Assembly (NCBI GenBank): GCA_023381015.1
Contig: JAMCTE010000036.1
Span: 1-35,983 of the forward strand
Source: Patescibacteria group bacterium
Lineage (GTDB): Bacteria > Patescibacteriota > Microgenomatia > UBA1406 > GWC2-37-13
Length of the DNA stretch: 35,983 nt
Direction: 5' to 3'
Position numbers and translations under genes: made by a program. The notes under the pieces are model-generated. The model was given only the letters and a program-made list of their open reading frames with translations, had not been told where the DNA came from and did not search any database. Below are positions 1-6,579 of the stretch, piece by piece; position 1 is the first letter of the stretch; every line of letters begins with the position of its first letter.

Positions 1-302
1 CCTTCGTCGACCTTTATGCCCGGAAGAACTCCGGCTTTTTTCAAAACGTCGACGATCATCTTCCCGTTTGGCAACGGATTTCTTAAAGTCTCATCAAATA
101 AAATAATTCCGCTGATCGCTTTTTCAAATCCTTTCGCAGTCACCATAATCTGTCGCCACATCGACCGGTTTTCCAAAGTCGATTCCACGCCGATCGAATC
201 TAACCTCTTCGTCATCGTTTTCAAACTTTCATCGGCGGCCAAAATTCCCTTCCTGGGAGCAACCATTTTCTTGGCGACTTGACTCAAAGCATTTTTGTCC
301 AT
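1..302 (-). CDS. Class I fructose-bisphosphate aldolase, 5' part (runs off window)
   Basis: The minus strand opens with ATG at 302 and stays open to the window edge, giving the first 100 residues. The N-terminus carries the signature of classical Schiff-base (class I) aldolases: KGILAADES at about residues 18-26, followed by KRLDSIGVEST, ENR, and SGIILFDETLRN at about 65-76. These match the muscle-type family, which interconverts fructose-1,6-bisphosphate with DHAP and glyceraldehyde-3-phosphate. The Schiff-base lysine lies beyond the edge and cannot be checked. The gene is divergent from glpX, and the two share a palindromic promoter core (341-358), which suggests coordinated expression of this sugar-phosphate cluster. 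Confidence 0.9.
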   Translation of the reverse strand, partial: MDKNALSQVAKKMVAPRKGILAADESLKTMTKRLDSIGVESTLENRSMWRQIMVTAKGFEKAISGIILFDETLRNPLPNGKMIVDVLKKAGVLPGIKVDE

Positions 303-329
303 ATTAAAAATGTAAATTTTAACTATAAA

Positions 330-369
330 AGTTTATTATCTTGACAAAAGATTGTCAAATCTGTAAATT
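330..369. promoter_or_regulatory. Divergent aldolase/glpX promoters with shared palindromic -35 core
   Basis: On the plus strand TTGACA (341-346) is followed after 17 bp by TAAATT (364-369), 11 bases before the glpX ATG. On the minus strand TTGACA (353-358) is followed after 17 bp by TAAACT (330-335), serving the aldolase. The two -35 boxes form one inverted repeat, TTGACAA-AAGA-TTGTCAA (341-358). The -35 boxes are perfect and the -10 boxes are 4/6. Confidence 0.6.
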
Positions 370-380
370 ATAGACAACTT

Positions 381-1325
381 ATGGACAGAAACCTTGCTTT
401 AGAATTCGTCCGGGTTACCGAAGCCGCTGCCATTGCTTCTGCCCACTGGGTAGGCCGCGGAGAAAAAAACAAAGCCGACGGTGCCGCAGTTGAGGCGATG
501 AGAAAAAGATTCAATCTGGTTGATTTCAAAGGTACGGTCGTCATCGGGGAGGGTGAAAAAGACGAAGCACCGATGCTTTTTACCGGAGAAAAAGTCGGTA
601 CGGGTAAAGGGCCGGAAATGGATCTGGCCATCGATCCATTGGAGTGTACCGACAGCGTCGCCAATGGCAGATATAATGCCATGGCGGTCATCGCCGCCGG
701 ACGAAAAGGCTCGCTCCTCCACGCACCCGACACCTATATGGAAAAAATTGCCGTCGGTAAGTTGGCGCGAAAAGTCATTGATCTTGACGCTCCCGTCAAG
801 GACAACCTGAAAAAAATCGCCAAAGCCATAGACAAAAAAATTTCCGACGTCGTCGTCATGGTCCTCGACCGCGACCGCCACGAAGAATTGATCAAACAAA
901 TAAGACAGGCCGGGGCAAGAGTAAGATTGATAACCGACGGGGACGTTTCCTCGGCAATCGCCACTTGTTTTCCCGATTCCGGAGTTGACGTCGCCATGGG
1001 AATTGGTGGTTCGACCGAAGGAGTTTTGGCAGCCGTTGCTATCAAAGTCTTGGGCGGAGAAATCCTTTGCCGTTTCAAGCCAAAAAAAGACAGTGACATC
1101 GTAAAAATAAAAGATGCCGGCGTCAAAGATCTGAAAAAAATTTTCACTTCCGAGGACCTCGCCAAAGGCGAAGAACTGAGTTTTACCGCTACCGGAGTCA
1201 TTGAAGGTCCTTTACTCCAAGGAGTCGTCTTCGAAGAAAACAAAATCATCACTCACTCTGTCGTCACCAGAGGAATTTCTGGTACGATTAGATATATAAC
1301 AACTCACCATCACTTTTATAAATAA
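381..1325 (+). CDS. glpX: Class II fructose-1,6-bisphosphatase (GlpX)
   Basis: The 314-residue product fits the usual GlpX length. This cytoplasmic enzyme hydrolyses fructose-1,6-bisphosphate to fructose-6-phosphate, the committed step of gluconeogenesis. Visible family motifs are IGEGEKDEAPML (55-66), the metal/phosphate site DLAIDPLECT (81-90), MVLDRDRH near 160, and IGGSTEGV near 208. Most GlpX proteins read DPLEGT and GGSPEGV, so the Gly-to-Cys and Pro-to-Thr changes are small local oddities. It is the first gene of a glpX-gap-pgk run on the plus strand, with a TTGACA promoter upstream. No Shine-Dalgarno sequence precedes the ATG. The 3' end overlaps an intercistronic hairpin. Confidence 0.93.
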   Translation: MDRNLALEFVRVTEAAAIASAHWVGRGEKNKADGAAVEAMRKRFNLVDFKGTVVIGEGEKDEAPMLFTGEKVGTGKGPEMDLAIDPLECTDSVANGRYNAMAVIAAGRKGSLLHAPDTYMEKIAVGKLARKVIDLDAPVKDNLKKIAKAIDKKISDVVVMVLDRDRHEELIKQIRQAGARVRLITDGDVSSAIATCFPDSGVDVAMGIGGSTEGVLAAVAIKVLGGEILCRFKPKKDSDIVKIKDAGVKDLKKIFTSEDLAKGEELSFTATGVIEGPLLQGVVFEENKIITHSVVTRGISGTIRYITTHHHFYK

Positions 1326-1336
1326 TTTATGGTGAG
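1303..1336 (+). other. Intercistronic hairpin between glpX and gap
   Basis: CTCACCAT (1303-1310) pairs perfectly with ATGGTGAG (1329-1336) across an 18-base AT-rich loop that includes the glpX stop codon. The 3' arm holds GGTGAG, the only Shine-Dalgarno-like sequence before gap (ATG at 1349). There is no U-tract, so it is more likely a processing, stability or translation-control hairpin than a terminator. Confidence 0.5.
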
Positions 1337-1348
1337 CAAAGTCTAACC

Positions 1349-2362
1349 ATGAAAAAAATCAAAGTCGGTCTTAATGGTTTTGGACGGATTGGTAGAGCTT
1401 TTACCCGCATCGCACTGACAAGAGGAGCGTTTGATGTCGTTGCCATTAATACCAGAAAAACCGCCAATAAAATGATGGCATACCTTCTTCAACATGATTC
1501 CGTCTACAGAACTTTCGGCAAAAAAATCGAGGCGAAGACTGACGGCATCGTCGTCGACGGAAAGATCATTCCTTGCCTTTTGAACGACAAGCCGGAAAAC
1601 ATACCCTGGGACAAGTACGGCGTCGACGTCGTCGTTGACGCCACCGGAGCTTTTCCAAGGAAACCGGACTTGGAAAAACACCTGAAAGGCACCGTCAAAA
1701 AAGTAGTCTTGTCTGCTCCGGCCAAAGATGAAGAAACGCCACTGGTAGTTCTTGGAGTGAACGACGATACCTTCGATTTTAAAAAAGAAACCATCATCTC
1801 GATGGCGTCTTGTACCACTAACTGTTCGGCGCCGATGTTCAAGATCATCAACGACAATTTCAAGGTCGTTTCTGGTTTTCTAACGACGACCCATGCCATT
1901 ACCATTAGCCAAAGTTTGCTGGACGACGCCGGAAAAAAAGAAGACAGATCGAGAGCGGCTTTCGTCAACATTGTCCCGTCGACGACCGGCGCCGCCAAAG
2001 CGGTCGCCAAAGTCATTCCTTCGCTCACCGGAAAAGTCGACGGCATGTCGCTTCGCGTCCCGGTAGCTACCGGATCGATTACCGATATCGGTGCCGTTGT
2101 CGAAAAACCGACTACGGTTGAAGAAATCAACGCCCTTTTCGAGCAAGCGTCAAAAACGTCGATGAAAAAAGTTTTAGGTTACGAAAAAGAAGTATTGGTG
2201 TCATCTGATTTCATCCAATCCTCCTATTCGTGTATATTCGACGCCAACTACACCAAAGTCATCAACGGGAACTTTGTCAAAATCTTCGGCTGGTACGACA
2301 ATGAATGGGGTTACAGCACCAGGCTTGTTGATTTGGTTGAAAAGTTATCCGAGTTTGTTTAA
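1349..2362 (+). CDS. gap: Type I glyceraldehyde-3-phosphate dehydrogenase
   Basis: The 337-residue product matches type I GAPDH end to end. It interconverts glyceraldehyde-3-phosphate and 1,3-bisphosphoglycerate. The Rossmann motif NGFGRIGR is at 9-16, the catalytic cysteine is C155 in SCTTNC, the partner histidine is H182 in THAIT, and SWYDNE-like WYDNEWGYS lies near the C-terminus. After the second beta strand, the NAD-specific Asp of the usual AIND is replaced: the sequence reads AINTRK (32-37). Loss of that Asp plus a nearby Arg is what NADP-using, gluconeogenic GAPDHs show, so NADPH use is inferred. It lies between glpX and pgk. Confidence 0.95.
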   Translation: MKKIKVGLNGFGRIGRAFTRIALTRGAFDVVAINTRKTANKMMAYLLQHDSVYRTFGKKIEAKTDGIVVDGKIIPCLLNDKPENIPWDKYGVDVVVDATGAFPRKPDLEKHLKGTVKKVVLSAPAKDEETPLVVLGVNDDTFDFKKETIISMASCTTNCSAPMFKIINDNFKVVSGFLTTTHAITISQSLLDDAGKKEDRSRAAFVNIVPSTTGAAKAVAKVIPSLTGKVDGMSLRVPVATGSITDIGAVVEKPTTVEEINALFEQASKTSMKKVLGYEKEVLVSSDFIQSSYSCIFDANYTKVINGNFVKIFGWYDNEWGYSTRLVDLVEKLSEFV

Positions 2363-2365
2363 AAA

Positions 2366-2385
2366 CTCGTTAATATGTTAACGAG
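2366..2385 (+). other. Intercistronic hairpin between gap and pgk
   Basis: CTCGTTAA (2366-2373) and TTAACGAG (2378-2385) form a perfect 8-bp stem with a 4-base TATG loop, starting 3 bases after the gap stop. No U-run follows and pgk starts 14 bases later, so readthrough with processing or partial attenuation is more likely than full termination. A weak AGGT (2392-2395) precedes the pgk ATG. Confidence 0.55.
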
Positions 2386-2399
2386 CTGACTAGGTAAAC

Positions 2400-3581
2400 A
2401 TGAAAAAAGTCACCTATATTGACGAGGCGGATATAGAAAATAAGCGAGTTCTTGTCCGGGTCGATTTTGATGTTTCCCTCAATCCGGATTACACGATCGC
2501 CAATGACGTCAGAATCAAACAAAACCTACCGACCTTAGAATATCTTTTAAAAAACGGCAACCGCCTGATCTGTGTCGCCAAACTCAACCGACCGAAAACA
2601 AGAAACCCCGAACATTCTCTAAAACCGGTCGTAAAAAGACTGCAGGAATATTTACCAAATTATAAAATTAGATTGGTCGACGATTTCCTGACTTGCGACA
2701 AAAAAATCTTCAGCGAACAAAAACCCGACGAGATTATCGTCCTGGAAAACATCCGCTTCTATCCCCAGGAAAAAGATTACTCGACCATATTTGCCAAAAA
2801 ACTGGCCTCTCTTGCCGATGTTTTCGTCAACGACGGCTTCGCCGTTTCCCACCGGACCGACACTTCGGTAATCGGCCCGCCGAAATTCATTCCCGGCTAC
2901 GGGGGCCTTCTCCTCAAAAAGGAACTTGAGATGATTGATAAGGCGACCAAAAATCCGCAAAAACCGATTGTCGCCATAATCGGAGGCGCCAAGGTATCGA
3001 CCAAAATCGGGCTCGTCAACCGTCTGGTCAAGATCGTCGACTACCTAATCATCGGAGGAGGTTTAGCCAATACTTTCGTCTGCGCCCAAGGCCACAACGT
3101 CGGAAACAGCTTCTGCGAATACGAGTCGGTCCAGATGGCGCGGAAGTTGCTGGCTCTCGCGAAAAATAACCGGGCCTTTATCGTTTTGCCCGTCGACGCC
3201 CTCGTCGCCGCTAACAAAAACGACAAAGAAACGGAAGTGGCAAAAATAGAAAATATTCCCGCCAACAAATCGATCTTTGATATCGGTCCGGAAACCAAAG
3301 CGCAAATCGGCAACATCATCGCCAAGGCAAAAACAATTATCTGGAACGGGCCGGTTGGCTATTTTGAAAACCCGGTTTTTAAACAAGGAACCGACTTCAT
3401 CTACTACTCGATCGCCCAAAACGATCAAGCCGTCTCGATAGTCGGCGGCGGAGACACTCTGGCGGCAATCTCCAAGAAAGAATATCTCGACAAAATCACC
3501 CATATTTCGACTGGCGGTGGCGCCATGCTCGAGTACATCGAAAAAGGCACCCTTCCGGGAATCGAGGCTTTAAAAAGGTAG
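2400..3581 (+). CDS. pgk: Phosphoglycerate kinase
   Basis: The 393-residue product is normal length for PGK, which transfers phosphate between 1,3-bisphosphoglycerate and ADP. Visible family features are RVDFDVSLN (20-28), ENIRFYP near 117, FVNDGFAVSHR near 142, AIIGGAKVSTKI near 195, WNGPVGYFE near 315, and the C-terminal GGGDT and STGGGA nucleotide/phosphate loops. Two substrate-side motifs differ from textbook PGK: RVDFNVPL reads RVDFDVSL, and SHLGRP reads AKLNRP (60-65). The last genes of the run, gap and pgk, would act together either in glycolysis or, with glpX and aldolase, in gluconeogenesis. Confidence 0.95.
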   Translation: MKKVTYIDEADIENKRVLVRVDFDVSLNPDYTIANDVRIKQNLPTLEYLLKNGNRLICVAKLNRPKTRNPEHSLKPVVKRLQEYLPNYKIRLVDDFLTCDKKIFSEQKPDEIIVLENIRFYPQEKDYSTIFAKKLASLADVFVNDGFAVSHRTDTSVIGPPKFIPGYGGLLLKKELEMIDKATKNPQKPIVAIIGGAKVSTKIGLVNRLVKIVDYLIIGGGLANTFVCAQGHNVGNSFCEYESVQMARKLLALAKNNRAFIVLPVDALVAANKNDKETEVAKIENIPANKSIFDIGPETKAQIGNIIAKAKTIIWNGPVGYFENPVFKQGTDFIYYSIAQNDQAVSIVGGGDTLAAISKKEYLDKITHISTGGGAMLEYIEKGTLPGIEALKR

Positions 3582-3595
3582 TCGTCATCTGACGA
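3582..3595. terminator. Weak hairpin at the convergent pgk / DUF192 end
   Basis: TCGTC (3582-3586) and GACGA (3591-3595) form a 5-bp stem with an ATCT loop, directly after the pgk stop and overlapping the end of the converging DUF192 gene. It is followed by TTTCT, a short U-rich stretch. The stem is short, so the terminator call is tentative. Confidence 0.3.
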
Positions 3596-3977
3596 TTTCT
3601 ATCACTTTATCGGCCATGCCGGGAGAGTCGATTGTCATCGGTTGCTTAGTCTTGGTGATACTGGGAAGATAAGTCTTACCCAAAATTTTGTCGCCGGCCA
3701 ACCAATAAACGTCCAGATCCAAATAGGTATTCTCGTTCCAAAAAGCCCGCCAATCCTTGTTTGGAAAAAGAAAAATCATTCCGTCGGCTCCTTTCAATTC
3801 TTTTTTGCTTTTATAAAACATCAGCCCTTTTTCCCATTCCGGCATGGTTGTGGCAGTCAACAGCCGATACGTCTTGTTGCCGATCCGGTAGGCGAAAAAT
3901 GTCGACCTGCTCCTTAAGTACAACAGTAAACCGACAACTACGGACAAAACCAAAGCTCCGATCAGAATTTTTTTCAT
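3585..3977 (-). CDS. DUF192 family protein, membrane-anchored
   Basis: This 130-residue protein has one N-terminal membrane segment (about residues 4-21) and then a DUF192 domain. Visible features are EWEKGLMFY near 48, a central GMIFLFPNKDWRAFWNENT stretch, and LDVYWLAGDKIL. DUF192 proteins are small extracytoplasmic or membrane-tethered beta-barrels whose role is not established. The start codon overlaps the stop of the upstream GT87-like gene by 4 bases (ATGA), so the two are translationally coupled and probably co-transcribed with tRNA-Pro. No Shine-Dalgarno sequence is visible. Confidence 0.85.
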   Translation of the reverse strand: MKKILIGALVLSVVVGLLLYLRSRSTFFAYRIGNKTYRLLTATTMPEWEKGLMFYKSKKELKGADGMIFLFPNKDWRAFWNENTYLDLDVYWLAGDKILGKTYLPSITKTKQPMTIDSPGMADKVIEIVR

Positions 3978-5077
3978 TGGTTGTTTTTTAATTTTAACTC
4001 ATTAAGATATATAAACGTTATCATAAAAAACAGTATTAGCGCAGCAAAAAACTGACTGCTGTCGGCGGCGGCTTTGACAAACCCGCTGCTGACAATCCTG
4101 TTTCCGTCAACGCTCATCAGACAAAGGGGTAAAAGAAAATAATAATTCCCAGAGGCGATTTTAATAACCAGATAAGGCAATAATGTCGCAAAATAATACT
4201 GCCAAGGATAAGGATGAATCAACAACATCGCACTAAGGGCAAGCATTGATAAGTCCAACGAATCGATTCTAATTTTTTTGCCAGCGATGAAAACTACCCA
4301 TGTGAAAATCAACAAAATAAAAAAAATAAAGACATAGTAGTAATTTGGAGAAAATTCCGTCAGTCCAGAAAACCTGGCCAAGGTTGACGGAAAAGATTGA
4401 TTATAAATTGAAGGATTGATGATCCTTTTGCTGAGTGGATCTATCCTAATCAACCAATCCAAATAATGCGGCCAGATTCTAACCGGAAGGATGATAGTGC
4501 TTAGCAACAGGCCGATAAAGAAACTGGCAAATCCAAGAATTATCTCTTTCTGCCTGAAACCTGCCAGAATTGACAACGGAAATATCTTTAAAAGAGATGA
4601 CACGGCCAACAAAAAACCTTTTAAAAATTTATTTTTGAAAACAAAAAATCCGTAAATACCCAAAGTTACCACGCCAAGAGGATTGCCCATGCCAAGCGAG
4701 TAGACGATCGGAAAAGAATAAGCCATTGCCGCCATCAAAAACCAAAACAGGGCGCTGGTTTTTTTGCGGTTTATCTTCCAAAGCAGATAAAACGATACCA
4801 AATAACCAAACAGACTCAGCAAAGTAATGGTAACCTCGGCCAACCAGAACGGCCAATGGACAAAAATCAAAAACGGCACATATATAAACGGCGGACCGTA
4901 TGAAGACTTGACGATCAGATCAAAATTCGGTTTCGGCAAAAAAAGATTGTTGACCGCACGATAAAACAGATAAAAATCCGGCAACACGCCGGTTTTGATC
5001 GAAGATAATATTTTTATCACCCTGACCAACCAAACGACGACGAAAGTCAAAAAAGCTGCTGGCTTGAAAAGTTTCAT
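3974..5077 (-). CDS. GT87/DUF2029-like polytopic membrane glycosyltransferase
   Basis: The 367-residue protein has about nine hydrophobic segments. It has the pattern of GT-C type mannosyltransferases of the DUF2029/GT87 group: an early PDFYLFYRA stretch with an acidic residue after the first membrane segment, GMGNPLGVVTLGIYG, a LLKIFPLSILAGF segment, and the lumenal YNQSFPSTLARF. Such enzymes add a sugar from a polyprenyl carrier on the outer face of the membrane; the exact substrate is unknown. An in-frame start further upstream would lie inside the tRNA, so ATG 5077 is chosen. That ATG is only 4 bases after the tRNA-Pro 3' end, so tRNA 3' processing would leave an almost leaderless mRNA. 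Confidence 0.75.
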   Translation of the reverse strand: MKLFKPAAFLTFVVVWLVRVIKILSSIKTGVLPDFYLFYRAVNNLFLPKPNFDLIVKSSYGPPFIYVPFLIFVHWPFWLAEVTITLLSLFGYLVSFYLLWKINRKKTSALFWFLMAAMAYSFPIVYSLGMGNPLGVVTLGIYGFFVFKNKFLKGFLLAVSSLLKIFPLSILAGFRQKEIILGFASFFIGLLLSTIILPVRIWPHYLDWLIRIDPLSKRIINPSIYNQSFPSTLARFSGLTEFSPNYYYVFIFFILLIFTWVVFIAGKKIRIDSLDLSMLALSAMLLIHPYPWQYYFATLLPYLVIKIASGNYYFLLPLCLMSVDGNRIVSSGFVKAAADSSQFFAALILFFMITFIYLNELKLKNNQ

Positions 5078-5081
5078 TATG

Positions 5082-5155
5082 TCGGAGCGGGCAGACTTGA
5101 ACTGCCGACCTTGCGCTCCCAAAGCGCACGTTCTGGCCATCTGAACTACGCTCCG
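5082..5155 (-). tRNA. tRNA-Pro (anticodon TGG)
   Basis: All arms fold on the minus strand. The acceptor stem CGGAGCG/CGCTCCG is perfect (5149-5155 with 5083-5089). The D stem is GTTC/GAAC, the anticodon stem TGCGC/GCGCA with loop TTTGGGA, the variable loop AGGTC, and the T stem GGCAG/CTGCC with loop TTCAAGT. Anticodon TGG occupies 5119-5121. The unusual C1-G72 first pair is typical of bacterial tRNA-Pro, and the discriminator is A. No CCA is encoded, so it must be added after transcription. The GT87-like gene starts 4 bases downstream. Confidence 0.95.
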
Positions 5156-5162
5156 TGCAAAT

Positions 5163-5185
5163 GGGAAAACCTACAGGTTCTTCCC
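5163..5185 (-). other. Hairpin in the tRNA-Pro 5' leader
   Basis: On the minus strand GGGAAGAACC (5185-5176) pairs with GGTTTTCCC (5171-5163) around a TGTA loop, with one bulged G. It ends 7 bases before the mature tRNA 5' end, where RNase P would cut. It may help leader processing or simply be part of the precursor. Confidence 0.4.
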
Positions 5186-5254
5186 CAACGATTCCCCTTA
5201 GTTGAGCCGCGACTACAAAAACTTTATAGAGGTCGCGATATTTTGTCTTCGTTT

Positions 5255-5263
5255 ATTATATCA
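5255..5263 (-). promoter_or_regulatory. Extended -10 promoter for tRNA-Pro and the GT87/DUF192 operon
   Basis: The minus strand reads TGATATAAT: a perfect TATAAT (5260-5255) preceded by the TGn of an extended -10 element. It lies 100 bases upstream of the tRNA. No good -35 is visible, which fits an extended -10 promoter. Confidence 0.55.
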
Positions 5264-5321
5264 TCTCAACTGTTATTATCGAACGAAGTGAGATAAAAAT
5301 ACTAAAATAATACCTTAAGTA

Positions 5322-5357
5322 ATTTCGGCAGAAATATATGCCGAAATGTCTTATAAT
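5322..5357 (+). promoter_or_regulatory. Inverted repeat and -10 box upstream of the MFS exporter
   Basis: ATTTCGGCA (5322-5330) and TGCCGAAAT (5339-5347) form a perfect 9-bp inverted repeat with an 8-base spacer. It is followed by TATAAT (5352-5357), and the repeat covers the -35 position of that promoter. The layout suits a repressor operator (for example TetR or MarR type) controlling the exporter. The gene ATG is 28 bases after the -10. The repeat could alternatively fold in RNA made from the minus strand. Confidence 0.5.
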
Positions 5358-5385
5358 TACTTTTTCTTACTATTACTAAATCAGT

Positions 5386-6567
5386 ATGAATAAAAACAGA
5401 AACCTTTTTATCATTGTTCTTATCGCTCTCGTCAACATGCTCGGATACGGCATCGTCATCCCTATCCTTTATGCCTATTCGAAGAAATTCGGCATGAGCG
5501 ATTTCCAAAACGGTCTGCTGTTTTCTATTTATTCCGTCTGCCAATTCATTTCGACACCGGTAATCGGCCGTCTTTCCGACCGCTACGGAAGAAGGCCGAT
5601 GCTTTTAATCTCGATTATCGGCACGGCCGTTTCGTTTTTTACCATGGCGTTTGCGCCAAGCGCCGCCTTTCTTTTTATTGCCAGGGCGGTTGACGGCTTG
5701 ACTGCCGGCAACATTCCGGTCGCCTTCGCCGTTATCTCCGACTCGACCAAACCGGATGAACGGGCCAAATCTTTTGGCTACATTTGGGCAGCATTGAACT
5801 TCGGTTTCGTTTTCGGACCCGCGATCGCGGCTTTTACCGTCGGCCTTGGATTATCTCTTCCATTTATGATCGCAGGAATCATCACCGTCGTCGCCGTTAT
5901 TTTGACGGCCCTCTATTTACCGGAAACCAACAAACACATGAGTGAAGTCGAGCACAAAAAACTTTTTGACCTGACAAGACTCTGGCATACTCTATTTGAT
6001 CCCGATTTGGGAGAAGTCTTTGTCATCACTTTCGTATTTTTTCTCGCTTTCTCATGCGCTTTGATCTATGGCTTCCAGCCGTTTACCATGAAAATACTCA
6101 AGGTAAGCCAAACGGAAAACGCCATACTGTTTACCATATTCGGGGCGATCGGCCTTTTCTCCCAAACCTTCTTGGTCGGCCGGGTCTCCGAAACTTTTGG
6201 CCTAAAAAAAGCTTTTTCCATATCGATCCTGCTGACAGCCATTGCCATGATTGTCATGTTTTTCTCAAAGACAGTTACTCTGTTTGTTTTTGGAATGATC
6301 ATTCTTGGACTATTCAATAACATCGTGCAGACCTTAATCCCGACGATCCTCTCCCAGGAAACAGACGACCGGTCTCAAGGATCGATCATGGGCGTCAATG
6401 CTTCTTACCAAAGCATCGGCATGATCGTCGGCCCGATTTTGGGAGGAGCGGTAGCGACGATTGCCATTCCCCTTCCTTTCATCGTCGGTGCGGCTTTGAC
6501 GATAGTATGTTTTTTTATTTCTTTCAAGGTCCTTCGCCCCGGCCTGAAAAAAGAGTCGGCTTTTTGA
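5386..6567 (+). CDS. MFS transporter, TetA-like drug:H+ antiporter group
   Basis: The 393-residue protein has the twelve hydrophobic segments of a major facilitator. MFS motif A is visible as GRLSDRYGRRPM (about 63-74) in the loop between helices 2 and 3. The N-terminal GYGIVIPILYAY and the later ARAVDGLTAGNIPVAFA and FGPAIAAF (antiporter motif C region) place it with the DHA1/TetA-type exporters. A proton-driven efflux role in the cytoplasmic membrane is likely; the substrate is unknown. The upstream inverted repeat suggests specific control. The PAP2 gene follows at 13 bases. Confidence 0.85.
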   Translation: MNKNRNLFIIVLIALVNMLGYGIVIPILYAYSKKFGMSDFQNGLLFSIYSVCQFISTPVIGRLSDRYGRRPMLLISIIGTAVSFFTMAFAPSAAFLFIARAVDGLTAGNIPVAFAVISDSTKPDERAKSFGYIWAALNFGFVFGPAIAAFTVGLGLSLPFMIAGIITVVAVILTALYLPETNKHMSEVEHKKLFDLTRLWHTLFDPDLGEVFVITFVFFLAFSCALIYGFQPFTMKILKVSQTENAILFTIFGAIGLFSQTFLVGRVSETFGLKKAFSISILLTAIAMIVMFFSKTVTLFVFGMIILGLFNNIVQTLIPTILSQETDDRSQGSIMGVNASYQSIGMIVGPILGGAVATIAIPLPFIVGAALTIVCFFISFKVLRPGLKKESAF

Positions 6568-6573
6568 TAAAAT
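6568..6573 (+). promoter_or_regulatory. -10 box of PAP2 gene, leaderless spacing
   Basis: TAAAAT begins right after the MFS stop (TGA 6565-6567) and ends 6 bases before ATG 6580. The spacing implies transcription starting at the start codon, although co-transcription with the MFS gene is also possible. Confidence 0.4.
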
Positions 6574-6579
6574 TAAGTG

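Noticed and set aside
399-899. Long open minus-strand frames inside glpX, gap, pgk and dinB
   Set aside because: They lie antisense to strongly conserved proteins, have low-complexity F/V/D-rich translations and no start signals. They are by-products of the codon bias of the real genes.
5078-5140. Longer N-terminus of the GT87-like protein starting at 5140
   Set aside because: Those 21 residues are translated from the tRNA-Pro gene. ATG 5077 directly after the tRNA is the sensible start.
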